Made by a program: the position numbers and the translations under genes
The notes under the pieces: model-generated
Database searches by the model: none
What the model was told of the DNA's origin: nothing
What the model saw: the letters and a program-made list of their open reading frames with translations, nothing else
Assembly: GCA_026397855.1 (NCBI GenBank)
Contig: JAPLUA010000099.1
Span: 1 to 8,606 of the forward strand
Origin: Verrucomicrobiota bacterium
Lineage (GTDB): Bacteria; Verrucomicrobiota; Verrucomicrobiia; Limisphaerales; UBA8199
Length of the DNA stretch: 8,606 nucleotides
Reading direction: 5' to 3'
In this document: piece after piece, positions 1 through 6,515 of the stretch
How positions within the stretch are numbered: the first letter of the stretch is position 1
Layout of the letters: each line of letters begins with the position of its first letter

Positions 1-1295
1 CCGGTGGGGGAGGATGCGCGGTTGATGATGCCCTGGAGGCGCTGCGTGAAGGAGCTGCCGGCAGCGGCCGGGTTGGCGCCGGGGAGCGTGGGGCCACCCG
101 GAGGCACAGGCATCCCCGGCAAGGCGTTGCCCGGCATGCCGGGTCGGCCCATGGTACCGCGGGAGCCCGTCGTACGGCTGCCGCCGGAACTCCCGCCACT
201 CGAACCGCTGGCACCACCGCTGAGGCTGTTCAACGCCCCCGCTATCTCGGACGCCTGCGCGTACTTGATCGGGATGACCTCCTGCACAAACTCGGACGGC
301 ACCGCCACGTCAATCTTGCTGATCATTTCCAGCATCCGCTTCACGTTTTCCGAGTAGTCCCGCAACACCAGCATCTGGTTGGCATCCAGGGGCAGGATTG
401 CGTTGGGAATCTTCATGAAGGGGGTCAGCGCCGCCACCACCTCGCTGGGCTTGACGTTGGTTAGCTGCACCAGGTGCGTCACGTATTGCCCCAGCTCGGG
501 CAGTTGCGAGGCGTTGTTTGTGCTGAAGGCGCCGGCTGCCGATCCGCTTTGAGGCTCACCCACCACCTTCATAAACTTGTCGCCATTAGGGACCATGGTG
601 ACCCCGTTGAGCGCCAGCATCGCCTCGAGGGCCTGGATGCCTTCGCGAACGGTCAACTGCCCCTGCGTCTTGAGCACGATCGACGCAGTAGGCAGGGTCG
701 TCGGCCGCAGCAGGGTGCGGTTCACCAGCATGCTGTAGATCTCCAGCACCTGGCTGATGTCGGCTCCGCGGAAGTCAATCATCCCCTCCGGCAGCGGCTC
801 GTCGCCGGGAGACTTCCTGGCACCAGCGGCAGCGGTCAACGAGTTCGTTCCCACGGCTGCTGCCGGGGGAGCGCCTGCGGGCACTGCTGCCGGTCCGGCT
901 GCGGACACGGGTGCCGGAGCGGCTGTCGGCAGTGCTGTCGGTCCCGCTGCAGGCACAGGCAGAGCGGCTGCGGACGGCACCGGGTTGGCGGGGCCGGCAG
1001 CCGGGGAGGCCTTGGTTTTAGGAGGTGCGGGCAAGGCGGGCAGAGCGGCAGGGGGGAGATTGGTGGCAGTCCTGGACCGGACAACGGGAGCAGGAAAAGC
1101 CATGCCCGGGGCATTGGTGGCGGACTCCAGGATGCGGCGCTGGTTCTGCCTCGCGATTTCGGCGCGATTGGTGGCCACGCTGAAGGCGGCGGCGCTGGCC
1201 GGCGTCATCGGGGGAGGCGGCAGGGCCGGCGGGACCTGAGCGGCCAGGCTGAGACCGGTCACCAGCAGAATAAGGGATGCGCCTTTTACGGTCAT
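1..1295 (-). CDS. gspD: Type II secretion secretin GspD, N-terminal part (runs off the left edge)
   Basis: Secretins form the outer-membrane channel of type II secretion systems. This 431-residue fragment starts with a signal peptide (MTVKGASLILLVTGLSLAAQ, residues 1-20). A long Ala/Pro-rich linker follows (about 60-165), then an N0 domain (about 170-246, from PEGMIDFRGADISQVLEIY). The N1 domain is at about 270-330 (VTHLVQLTNVKPSEVVAAL to MLEMISKID). An N2 domain begins at about 336 (EVIPIKYAQASEIAGALNSL) and is interrupted by a Gly/Ser/Pro-rich insert (about 360-412). The remaining N domains and the C-terminal beta-barrel gate lie outside the window. The start ATG overlaps the stop of the upstream GspM-like gene by 4 nt (ATGA). 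No Shine-Dalgarno is visible, so translation probably depends on coupling. No AMIN domain is seen, which favours GspD over PilQ. The family is clear, but the T2SS versus pilus assignment is inferred. Confidence 0.9.
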   Translation of the reverse strand, partial: MTVKGASLILLVTGLSLAAQVPPALPPPPMTPASAAAFSVATNRAEIARQNQRRILESATNAPGMAFPAPVVRSRTATNLPPAALPALPAPPKTKASPAAGPANPVPSAAALPVPAAGPTALPTAAPAPVSAAGPAAVPAGAPPAAAVGTNSLTAAAGARKSPGDEPLPEGMIDFRGADISQVLEIYSMLVNRTLLRPTTLPTASIVLKTQGQLTVREGIQALEAMLALNGVTMVPNGDKFMKVVGEPQSGSAAGAFSTNNASQLPELGQYVTHLVQLTNVKPSEVVAALTPFMKIPNAILPLDANQMLVLRDYSENVKRMLEMISKIDVAVPSEFVQEVIPIKYAQASEIAGALNSLSGGASGSSGGSSGGSRTTGSRGTMGRPGMPGNALPGMPVPPGGPTLPGANPAAAGSSFTQRLQGIINRASSPT

Positions 1296-1897
1296 TTGGC
1301 GGGAGCGGTTGACGGTTTAGATGAGGCGGTTTGCCCCGCCTGGGCGGCCTTCTTGGGCGGGTTCTTCTGGTAGCTGGCCACCAGGGTCACGTTGGCAACA
1401 AGCTGCTGGCGGGGAGGGTCCGGGCGGACGGTCAGGCCGCGGACCCGGATGAGCGAGCCGCCATCCCCGAGCTTGTAAAGGAAATCCACGAGCTGGGGTT
1501 CACCGGACTGGGCCTGGATGGTTTGCGTCAGCTCGATGAAGAAATCATTGGTGTGGGGAGTCGTGCGCCCAGTGGAGGTGACATTGACGCCGCTCTGCGA
1601 CTGCTGCATCAGGATGGTGGAGGAGAAGTTGTGCTGCTGGTCTTCCAAGGGCACTTCCGCGCCCTCGCCGACCATGCCGGCAATCGCCGCCCGGTATTTG
1701 GGGATCTGTTCGCATTCGGCCTGCCAGAGCTGGAGCTTTTTGAGCACCTCGGCCCTGCGGGCCTGCGTCTGGCGGAGGTCGGAGAAATGCGGGAAGACAA
1801 ACCAGGCGTTGACCACCAGAAACAGGATCACCCCCACGGCCACCACCAGGCGCTTCTCGAAGGGGCGAAGGTTCAGCTTGTCCAGGTAGCCGGTCAT
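1292..1897 (-). CDS. GspM/PilO-like inner-membrane platform protein
   Basis: This 201-residue protein has a short basic cytoplasmic tail and one membrane helix (about 16-35, LVVAVGVILFLVVNAWFVF). A charged helical, probably coiled-coil stretch follows (about 38-75), then a small alpha/beta periplasmic domain (about 88-180). The C-terminus is Lys/Ala/Pro-rich. This is the size and layout of PilO and GspM, which pair with PilN or GspL in the periplasm and tie the ATPase platform to the secretin. The gene sits between the GspL-like gene and gspD, overlapping both by the 4-nt ATGA arrangement. A purine run (GGGGGGAAA) lies 5 nt upstream of the ATG and may be the ribosome binding site. Primary sequence in this family is weakly conserved, so the call rests on topology, length and position. 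PilO and GspM cannot be told apart here. Confidence 0.8.
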   Translation of the reverse strand: MTGYLDKLNLRPFEKRLVVAVGVILFLVVNAWFVFPHFSDLRQTQARRAEVLKKLQLWQAECEQIPKYRAAIAGMVGEGAEVPLEDQQHNFSSTILMQQSQSGVNVTSTGRTTPHTNDFFIELTQTIQAQSGEPQLVDFLYKLGDGGSLIRVRGLTVRPDPPRQQLVANVTLVASYQKNPPKKAAQAGQTASSKPSTAPAK

Positions 1898-3936
1898 AGT
1901 GTTTCCCCCCGTTTGAGTTCCAGGACACAGCTCCAGGTCAGGGTGTTGCCGACCCCCTGGTGATACGTCAGGTGCTCGCCGGCCGCGGAGTCAAACAGCG
2001 GCTGGCCGTTGGCCGTTGCTTTCCGGAGGTCCGCGTCGAAGTCCACGAGCCGCTTGCTCTGGTCTACCGGGGCCGTGCCGTTGAGGGAGAGGCGCCTCCC
2101 GTCGTTGAAGTTATAGGACTCGAGCTGGACGCCGTCCGGGAGCAGCTCCGCCACCGCTTTCCAGCAATCCAGCGCCGCCCATTTCAGATCCTGCCGGTCC
2201 TTCAGGACCTGGAAGCGGGCCTTGAGCTGCATGGAGTTGGTGTAGGACTGGCCCAGGTTGGCGACGGCCTGCTCGACTTTGTTCGTCCCCATCTCGGCGA
2301 CTTGCAGCCAGGCGAAGTAAACCAGGAGCCCCAGCAGGTAAACCCCGATGAGCGCGCCCAGCCCCCCCATCCAGAGGCGGTCAATGAACTGCTGCTGGTA
2401 GCGGACCGAATACTCGGGCGGCAGCAGGTTGGCCTCCGGCTCGGCTTGCGCCACGCGCTGGGCGGTAAGGGCCGCCAGGGCCGCGGATGCGAGCGTGGGG
2501 ATGACATCAATGTCCTGCTCCAGGCCCTCGCGCAGGGCTGGCTCCCATTCGGCAACCATCCGCGGGTCGGCGACCAGGTGCCACTTCGGCGGGGCGGTCA
2601 GCCATCCTTCGAGCTCGCCGGCCCAGGCCATTTGGAGCAACTGCTCCTTCAGGTTCGCGCCGCGGTTGGCGTGGGAGAGGGTGATCAATGCCAGGTTCTG
2701 CAGCACGCCCGCATACCACCAGGCCACCACCGCCGCCGGGCTCCCGCTGCCGGGCTCGGGATAAATCCAGGCGCCGTCCCCGGCAACCACCGTGGCCTGC
2801 AACTGGTCCAGGCGCGGCATCTCGAGCCGGTCGGCCAGATAGCCCTCCCCCTCGAGCTTGCCCAGGAACTCCTCCACCGCGTTGCGACCGGCGATCATCA
2901 CAATCACCGTCTGCAGGTCGCCCTGGATGTGCGGCAAAACCCGGATGCTCCAGACAATTTGCGTCGCCGGCATCGGGGACAGCTTCTCGAGCTGCAGCTC
3001 CACCATGGAGACGGTTTCGTCAAAGTTGCTGACGGGAAACTGCGCGACCCGCAGAAAGACCTGCTCGGGCGGCAGCCATGCGATGTTGAGCTTGCGCTGC
3101 CAGAGGTTGCGCCAGTCCTTGGCCACGATCCTGGCGGGCAGGGGCTGGCCAACGGGGGTGGTTTGCTCCCGGTGCAGGACAAATCCCCTGCCCTTGGCGG
3201 TAAATTGCCAGATCTGCCGCGCCTCGGGGCCGACCTGAAGGACGTTGCAGGAGCTGATGGGGACTCTCCTGACCTTCCGGGCCGTTGCCTGGCCCGCCAC
3301 CTTCGGCGCCGATTCCCCCGACCCGGCCTGCCCGGTCGCAGCCGACCTGGACTTGAAGAACTGAAAGAGCGAAACGGCGCCAAAGGACAGGCACAAGGCG
3401 ACGACCGTCACCACGGGATAGAAATACCGGCTGGCCAGCAGGCGGCGGAGTTGGTCCGCATAGGCGGCTCCCCCTTTGGCCGGGGCAGTCTGCGCGGCTG
3501 CAACCGCCTTGGCGGCCGGAGCACCCCCCTGCGGCCCCGCCTTGGCAGCCGGAGCGGACGGAGCGATCCCTTGCGGCCCCGCCTTGCCGGGCGGGCCGCT
3601 GCGGGGCTGAAACCCCAGCGCATTGGTCCTGGCAAAGGGCCGCTGCAAAGCCGAAGCTGGCACAGGCCTGACTCCGGGCGGGAGGACTGCCACCGGGCTG
3701 GGCCGGACGGGAACACGCGGCGCGGCGGCGGCCGCGTTGGTCGCGACAGGCTTGCCGGATTTGTCCAGGGCGGGTTTGCCGGGTTTGCCCGAGGCGGGCT
3801 TGCAGCCGGCCAAGGCCGCCGCCAGGAGGCATACTCCGAGCAACAGGGGCGCGCCGCACAGCCTGAAGGCGGACCTCCAGAGGGGGCTCTCCCGGGGGAC
3901 GCCGGCGCGGGCTGATTGTCGGATAGGCAAATTCAT
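1894..3936 (-). CDS. GspL / PilM-PilN-like platform protein with lipoprotein-like N-terminal extension
   Basis: This 680-residue protein is much longer than a usual GspL (about 400). Residues 24-44 are hydrophobic and end in the lipobox-like LAGC, with Cys45. A Pro/Ala/Gly/Lys-rich stretch follows (about 46-155), then a second membrane helix (171-194, YFYPVVTVVALCLSFGAVSL). Residues about 225-500 look like the actin-like PilM/GspL cytoplasmic domain (for example FPVSNFDETVSMVELQLEKL), but without a clear nucleotide-binding loop. A third membrane helix (about 521-545) leads to a PilN/GspL-type periplasmic domain. The family role is to recruit the GspE ATPase to the membrane. The chosen ATG is 10 nt after the gspE stop and has AAAAGG upstream. 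The frame stays open to 4062, but that part lies inside gspE and reads as Arg/Ser-rich shadow. The stop overlaps the next start (ATGA). The role is well supported; the function of the extension is unknown. Confidence 0.82.
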   Translation of the reverse strand: MNLPIRQSARAGVPRESPLWRSAFRLCGAPLLLGVCLLAAALAGCKPASGKPGKPALDKSGKPVATNAAAAAPRVPVRPSPVAVLPPGVRPVPASALQRPFARTNALGFQPRSGPPGKAGPQGIAPSAPAAKAGPQGGAPAAKAVAAAQTAPAKGGAAYADQLRRLLASRYFYPVVTVVALCLSFGAVSLFQFFKSRSAATGQAGSGESAPKVAGQATARKVRRVPISSCNVLQVGPEARQIWQFTAKGRGFVLHREQTTPVGQPLPARIVAKDWRNLWQRKLNIAWLPPEQVFLRVAQFPVSNFDETVSMVELQLEKLSPMPATQIVWSIRVLPHIQGDLQTVIVMIAGRNAVEEFLGKLEGEGYLADRLEMPRLDQLQATVVAGDGAWIYPEPGSGSPAAVVAWWYAGVLQNLALITLSHANRGANLKEQLLQMAWAGELEGWLTAPPKWHLVADPRMVAEWEPALREGLEQDIDVIPTLASAALAALTAQRVAQAEPEANLLPPEYSVRYQQQFIDRLWMGGLGALIGVYLLGLLVYFAWLQVAEMGTNKVEQAVANLGQSYTNSMQLKARFQVLKDRQDLKWAALDCWKAVAELLPDGVQLESYNFNDGRRLSLNGTAPVDQSKRLVDFDADLRKATANGQPLFDSAAGEHLTYHQGVGNTLTWSCVLELKRGETL

Positions 3937-3942
3937 CCTCAG

Positions 3943-3948
3943 CCTTTT
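3943..3948 (-). promoter_or_regulatory. Ribosome binding site that fixes the start of the GspL-like gene
   Basis: AAAAGG reads on the minus strand 6 nt upstream of the ATG at 3936, and a second GAGG lies directly against the ATG. This supports the internal ATG over the more upstream in-frame ATGs that fall inside gspE. The site overlaps the gspE stop codon, so the two genes are probably translated in sequence from one message. Confidence 0.5.
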
Positions 3949-5689
3949 ATCCCGGCTTCTGCTTGCGGTCCTCGGCGAGCGCATCGAGATGCTCCTCGAT
4001 CTGGGTGACGCGCAGGACCTCCTCAATGGTCGTCTGCCCGTTGCGGACCTTGTTCCAGCCATCCGTCCGCAGCGTGCGCATCCCCTGCTCCATCGCCTTC
4101 TGCGCGATGGTTGAAGCCGCCGACCGGTTCAAAATCAGGGGCCGCATCGCCTCGTTCAGGACCAGCAATTCGTATATACCCATCCGGCCCTGGTACCCGA
4201 ACTGCCGGCACTCCTCGCACCCGGTCCCGTGCCAGAATTTCGCCGTCTCAATCTCGTCCTCCGGGAACCCGATCCGGCGCAGGTAATCACGCTCGACCTT
4301 CTGCTCCTTCTTGCAGTGCGGGCAGATGGTGCGGACCAGGCGCTGGGCCATCACGGCCTCGACCGAGGAGGCCACCAGGAAGGGCTCGATGCCCATGTCA
4401 ATCAGCCGCGTGAAGGCGCTCGGCGCGTCGTTCGTGTGCAGCGTGCTGAACACAAGGTGCCCCGTCAGCGCCGCGCGAATCGCGATCTCCGCCGTCTCAA
4501 GGTCGCGCACCTCGCCGACCATGATCACGTTCGGGTCCTGGCGCAGGATGTGGCGCAACCCCATCGCGAAGGTCAGACCGATCTCCGGCCGGACGGCGAT
4601 CTGGTTGATACCTTTGAGCTCATACTCGACCGGCTCCTCGATCGTGATGATGCGCTTGTGGACCGAGTTGATGGTGCTCAGGAAGGCGTAGAGCGAGGTG
4701 GATTTGCCCGAGCCGGTAGGGCCGGTGACGAGGAAGATCCCGTGGGGCTTGACGATGATCTCGCGGATGGCGTGCTCTTCGAGCGGCGAGAACCCGAGCT
4801 TGTCCAGGCTCAGGAAAATCTTGCCGCGCGTCAGCAGCCGCAGCGACACACTCTCGCCATAGACGGTCGGCACCGTGGAGACGCGGATATCTATCTCCTC
4901 GCCCTTGATGCGGACATTGATGCGGCCGTCCTGCGGCAGGCGCTTCTCGGAGATGTTCATCCCCGACATGACCTTGATGCGCGAGATCAGCGCCGCCTGG
5001 TAGCGCTTGAGCTGCGGGGGCATCGGCGTCTGGTGCAGGATGCCGTCAATGCGGTAGCGGATCCGCAGCTCGTCCTCGGCAGGCTCAAAGTGAATATCCG
5101 TCGAGCGGTCCTTGTAGGCCTCCCAGATGACCTGGTTGACGAACTTGATGACGCTCGCCTCCTGGTCGCCCTCGGTAATCTCCTTGTCCTCCCCTACCAG
5201 CAATTCGATCGGCTCATCGGTGTCCATCTCGTCGAGGGTCTCAGCCCCGACGCCATAATACTTCTTGAGCGACTTCTCCAGCTCAACCCGGGTGGCCAGC
5301 GCAAAGGTCACCGGGCTGCGGGCGTCAAACCGGACGGCATTGAGCATGGCTGTGTCAAACGGGTTGCTCACCGCCACCTGCAAGGCCCCATCATTCACCT
5401 GGGTGGGCAGCACGGCGTATTGGAAAGCGACCTTGGTGGAAATGCGGTTGCGCGCCTCCGCCGGGATGGTCAGCTTGGGGAGGTCGAGGTAAGGCCAGTT
5501 GAGCGCCTGGGCGAGCTGCTGGAGGAAAACGTCCTCGGCAAGGCCCCGTTCACGGCAAATAAAGGCCAGCAACGTCTCTTGCGAGCCGCTGGCTACCGCG
5601 ACCTTCCAGGCCTTGCTCCACTCGTCGAATTGAGCAGGCGTAGCAAGGCCCATCTGGGCCAAAAACTGTTTCAGCGATAAAAAAGGCAT
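3947..5689 (-). CDS. gspE: Type II secretion / type IV pilus assembly ATPase GspE (PilB-type)
   Basis: This 580-residue cytoplasmic ATPase powers pseudopilus or pilus extension. The N-terminal part (about 1-150) is a T2SSE_N/MshEN-type domain, with RGLAEDVFLQQLAQALNWPY at 48-67. The catalytic core is complete: STDIHFEP (196-203), Walker A GPTGSGKST (323-331), Asp box ITIEEPVEY (348-356), Walker B region DPNVIMVGEVRD (385-396) and His box GHLVFSTLHTND (410-421). A zinc-binding tetracysteine follows, CPHC (Cys456, Cys459) and CEEC (Cys491, Cys494), typical of GspE/PilB extension motors and absent from PilT retraction motors. Length is normal for the family. It is the first gene of the operon as seen here. 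No strong Shine-Dalgarno precedes the ATG; GTGACGG is the nearest purine-rich stretch. GspE and PilB cannot be separated on sequence alone. The GspD-like secretin downstream favours GspE. Confidence 0.96.
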   Translation of the reverse strand: MPFLSLKQFLAQMGLATPAQFDEWSKAWKVAVASGSQETLLAFICRERGLAEDVFLQQLAQALNWPYLDLPKLTIPAEARNRISTKVAFQYAVLPTQVNDGALQVAVSNPFDTAMLNAVRFDARSPVTFALATRVELEKSLKKYYGVGAETLDEMDTDEPIELLVGEDKEITEGDQEASVIKFVNQVIWEAYKDRSTDIHFEPAEDELRIRYRIDGILHQTPMPPQLKRYQAALISRIKVMSGMNISEKRLPQDGRINVRIKGEEIDIRVSTVPTVYGESVSLRLLTRGKIFLSLDKLGFSPLEEHAIREIIVKPHGIFLVTGPTGSGKSTSLYAFLSTINSVHKRIITIEEPVEYELKGINQIAVRPEIGLTFAMGLRHILRQDPNVIMVGEVRDLETAEIAIRAALTGHLVFSTLHTNDAPSAFTRLIDMGIEPFLVASSVEAVMAQRLVRTICPHCKKEQKVERDYLRRIGFPEDEIETAKFWHGTGCEECRQFGYQGRMGIYELLVLNEAMRPLILNRSAASTIAQKAMEQGMRTLRTDGWNKVRNGQTTIEEVLRVTQIEEHLDALAEDRKQKPG

Positions 5690-5734
5690 CCGTCACAAGG
5701 CAAAATACTTGCCATCCGTGTTCTGATACACTGC

Positions 5735-5763
5735 AAGCTAGGGAAAGTTGCGATGGGGGTCAA
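5735..5763 (-). promoter_or_regulatory. Candidate sigma-70-like promoter for the gspE operon
   Basis: On the minus strand TTGACC (5763-5758) is followed after 17 nt by TAGCTT (5740-5735), about 45 nt upstream of the gspE ATG. The -35 matches the consensus at five of six positions and the spacing is ideal. The -10 matches at only three of six, so this is a weak candidate in a region where chance matches are expected. Confidence 0.25.
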
Positions 5764-5786
5764 AGGTTTTAGGGGCACCGGGGATT

Positions 5787-5802
5787 GAAAACCGAAAACC
5801 GA
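5787..5802. repeat. GAAAACC heptamer, two tandem copies
   Basis: GAAAACC occurs at 5787-5793 and again at 5794-5800, followed by GA. It is a short perfect 7-bp duplication in the spacer upstream of gspE. On its own it could be chance. Its interest comes from two other short tandem repeats within the next 125 bp. Confidence 0.6.
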
Positions 5803-5836
5803 CCCCGGCAGACTGCTGCGCGACGGGAGGGGGGGG

Positions 5837-5864
5837 CGTGATGCGTGATGCGTGATGCGTGATG
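5837..5864. repeat. CGTGATG heptamer, four perfect tandem copies
   Basis: CGTGATG is repeated exactly four times (5837-5843, 5844-5850, 5851-5857, 5858-5864), followed by a partial ATG and a G-run. Poly-G tracts flank the array on both sides (about 5826-5836 and 5867-5876). On the minus strand the unit reads CATCACG. The array is non-coding and has no spacers, so it is a microsatellite-like repeat and not a CRISPR. Confidence 0.95.
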
Positions 5865-5900
5865 ATGGGGGGGGGCCTGGCAGCCTCGGCCCCCCTTCCC

Positions 5901-5924
5901 CGCTCACACGCTCACACGCTCACA
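5901..5924. repeat. CGCTCACA octamer, three perfect tandem copies
   Basis: CGCTCACA is repeated at 5901-5908, 5909-5916 and 5917-5924. On the minus strand the unit reads TGTGAGCG. It lies directly beyond the 3' end of the response-regulator remnant, whose best shifted frame stops (TGA, 5922-5920) inside the last copy. The unit differs in length and sequence from the CGTGATG array 40 bp away. Confidence 0.9.
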
Positions 5925-6229
5925 TCGCAGACCGCAAATGCCGCCGGAGCCTGATCAATGCGCGGCACCCGATCCGAAGCTGCATGGCGCCCCGGCCGAG
6001 CGACAATTCCCCTTCATATCGATTCACGGCCGAGGCTATTGATGGCGTCCCGGTTGACGACCAGGGACCGGTCCAGGAACACCACCTCCGGCCGGATCGC
6101 CTCCGCCAGGGCGGCTGCTGTGCGAATATCCCCGGCTTCACCCGCAACCGTGATGAAGGGATGCTTCTCCAACAGGGTGGACAGGCGCTTGCGCGCGAGG
6201 CGCTCATCATCCACCAGCAGGGCTTTCAT
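5920..6229 (-). pseudogene. Remnant of a LytTR-family response regulator
   Basis: The first 53 residues form a convincing start of a receiver domain: MKALLVDDERLARKRL with the acidic pair Asp7/Asp8, then PEVVFLD with the phospho-acceptor Asp53. The sequence then jumps straight to RSLVVNRDAI, typical of the middle of a LytTR DNA-binding domain, so roughly 130 residues are missing. That frame ends at a TGA (6016-6014). Shifting frame at about 6016-6035 gives RYEGELSLGRGAMQLRIG and a basic tail ending in RRHL, which fits the end of a LytTR domain and stops at 5920. An in-frame internal deletion plus a frameshift is the simplest reading. The ATG overlaps the stop of the kinase remnant by 4 nt, as in a functional LytS/LytTR operon. 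Family call is solid from the receiver part; the deleted length is an estimate. Confidence 0.8.
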
Positions 6230-6515
6230 GATCGCACCTCCGGTCCGGCGGCGGCCGGCAAGCGAATGCTGCAGCAGACCCGACCTTCCCTCGCAACATG
6301 ATCGAGCCGGGCGGCACCCGCATACAGAAGATCCAGGTGCCGGAATTGCAGACCTCCACGTGCAGTTGGCCCTCCTCGTGCCGGGCGGTAATCCTGATAC
6401 GCAAGGGGGACGGGCTGGTTATCTGACCATACTTGATCGCATTCTCGACCAGGGGTTGGACCAAGGCAGTCGGTGCCTGGGCACACCGGGCAGGTTCAGC
6501 GGCCTGTATCTCGTA
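6226..6515 (-). pseudogene. Remnant of a LytS-type sensor histidine kinase (C-terminal part only)
   Basis: Reading leftwards from about 6515, the frame gives YEIQ, then PTALVQPLVENAIKYG, the N-box of the LytS/YehU-type ATPase domain. It continues through LRIRITARHEEGQLHVEV to CNSGTW, where the D/N-x-G box is expected. The spacing from YEI to the N-box fits the family. In another frame the sequence resumes with LDLLYAGAARLDHVAREG and then RVCCSIRLPA, the normal C-terminus, ending in VRS and a TGA at 6228-6226. The GxGxGL loop between these pieces is missing, so about 20-25 codons were lost with a frame change near 6325-6345. The membrane, dimerisation and His regions are absent: the remnant stops where the transposase fragment begins. 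It cannot encode an active kinase. Confidence 0.8.

Larger units (their letters stand above)
5690..5919. other. Non-coding spacer upstream of gspE, rich in short repeats
   Basis: I see no gene here. Reading frames that cross this stretch are made of repeat and poly-G sequence and match no family. It holds the candidate gspE promoter, three different short tandem repeats and two poly-G tracts. The low-complexity half (5820-5925) separates the intact secretion operon from the decayed two-component genes. Confidence 0.7.

Noticed and set aside
474..1373. Plus-strand open frame rich in Arg, Gly and Cys
   Set aside because: It is antisense to the secretin; its CGxGCR-like periodicity only mirrors the Ala/Pro-rich linker codons.
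1960..3915. A 651-codon open frame on the plus strand
   Set aside because: It is fully antisense to the GspL-like gene, has a composition dominated by Arg/Gly/Leu/His, and matches no family. Long antisense frames are expected in GC-rich coding DNA.
3937..4062. Upstream in-frame start for the GspL-like gene
   Set aside because: It would overlap gspE by over 100 nt and add an Arg/Ser-rich segment typical of an out-of-frame reading. The ATG at 3936 has an SD-like AAAAGG and a sensible signal sequence.
4229..5680. A 483-codon open frame on the plus strand
   Set aside because: It is the antisense shadow of gspE, whose motifs are unmistakable on the minus strand.
5671..5907. A small minus-strand frame upstream of gspE
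   Set aside because: Most of it is translated repeat and poly-G sequence, and it overlaps the gspE start.
5837..5924. CRISPR-like array
   Set aside because: Units are only 7-8 bp, directly adjacent and without spacers.
6014..6229. A functional 71-residue single-domain response regulator
   Set aside because: Half of the receiver fold is missing after Asp53 and the tail is clearly LytTR sequence, so a broken gene is more likely than a designed small protein.
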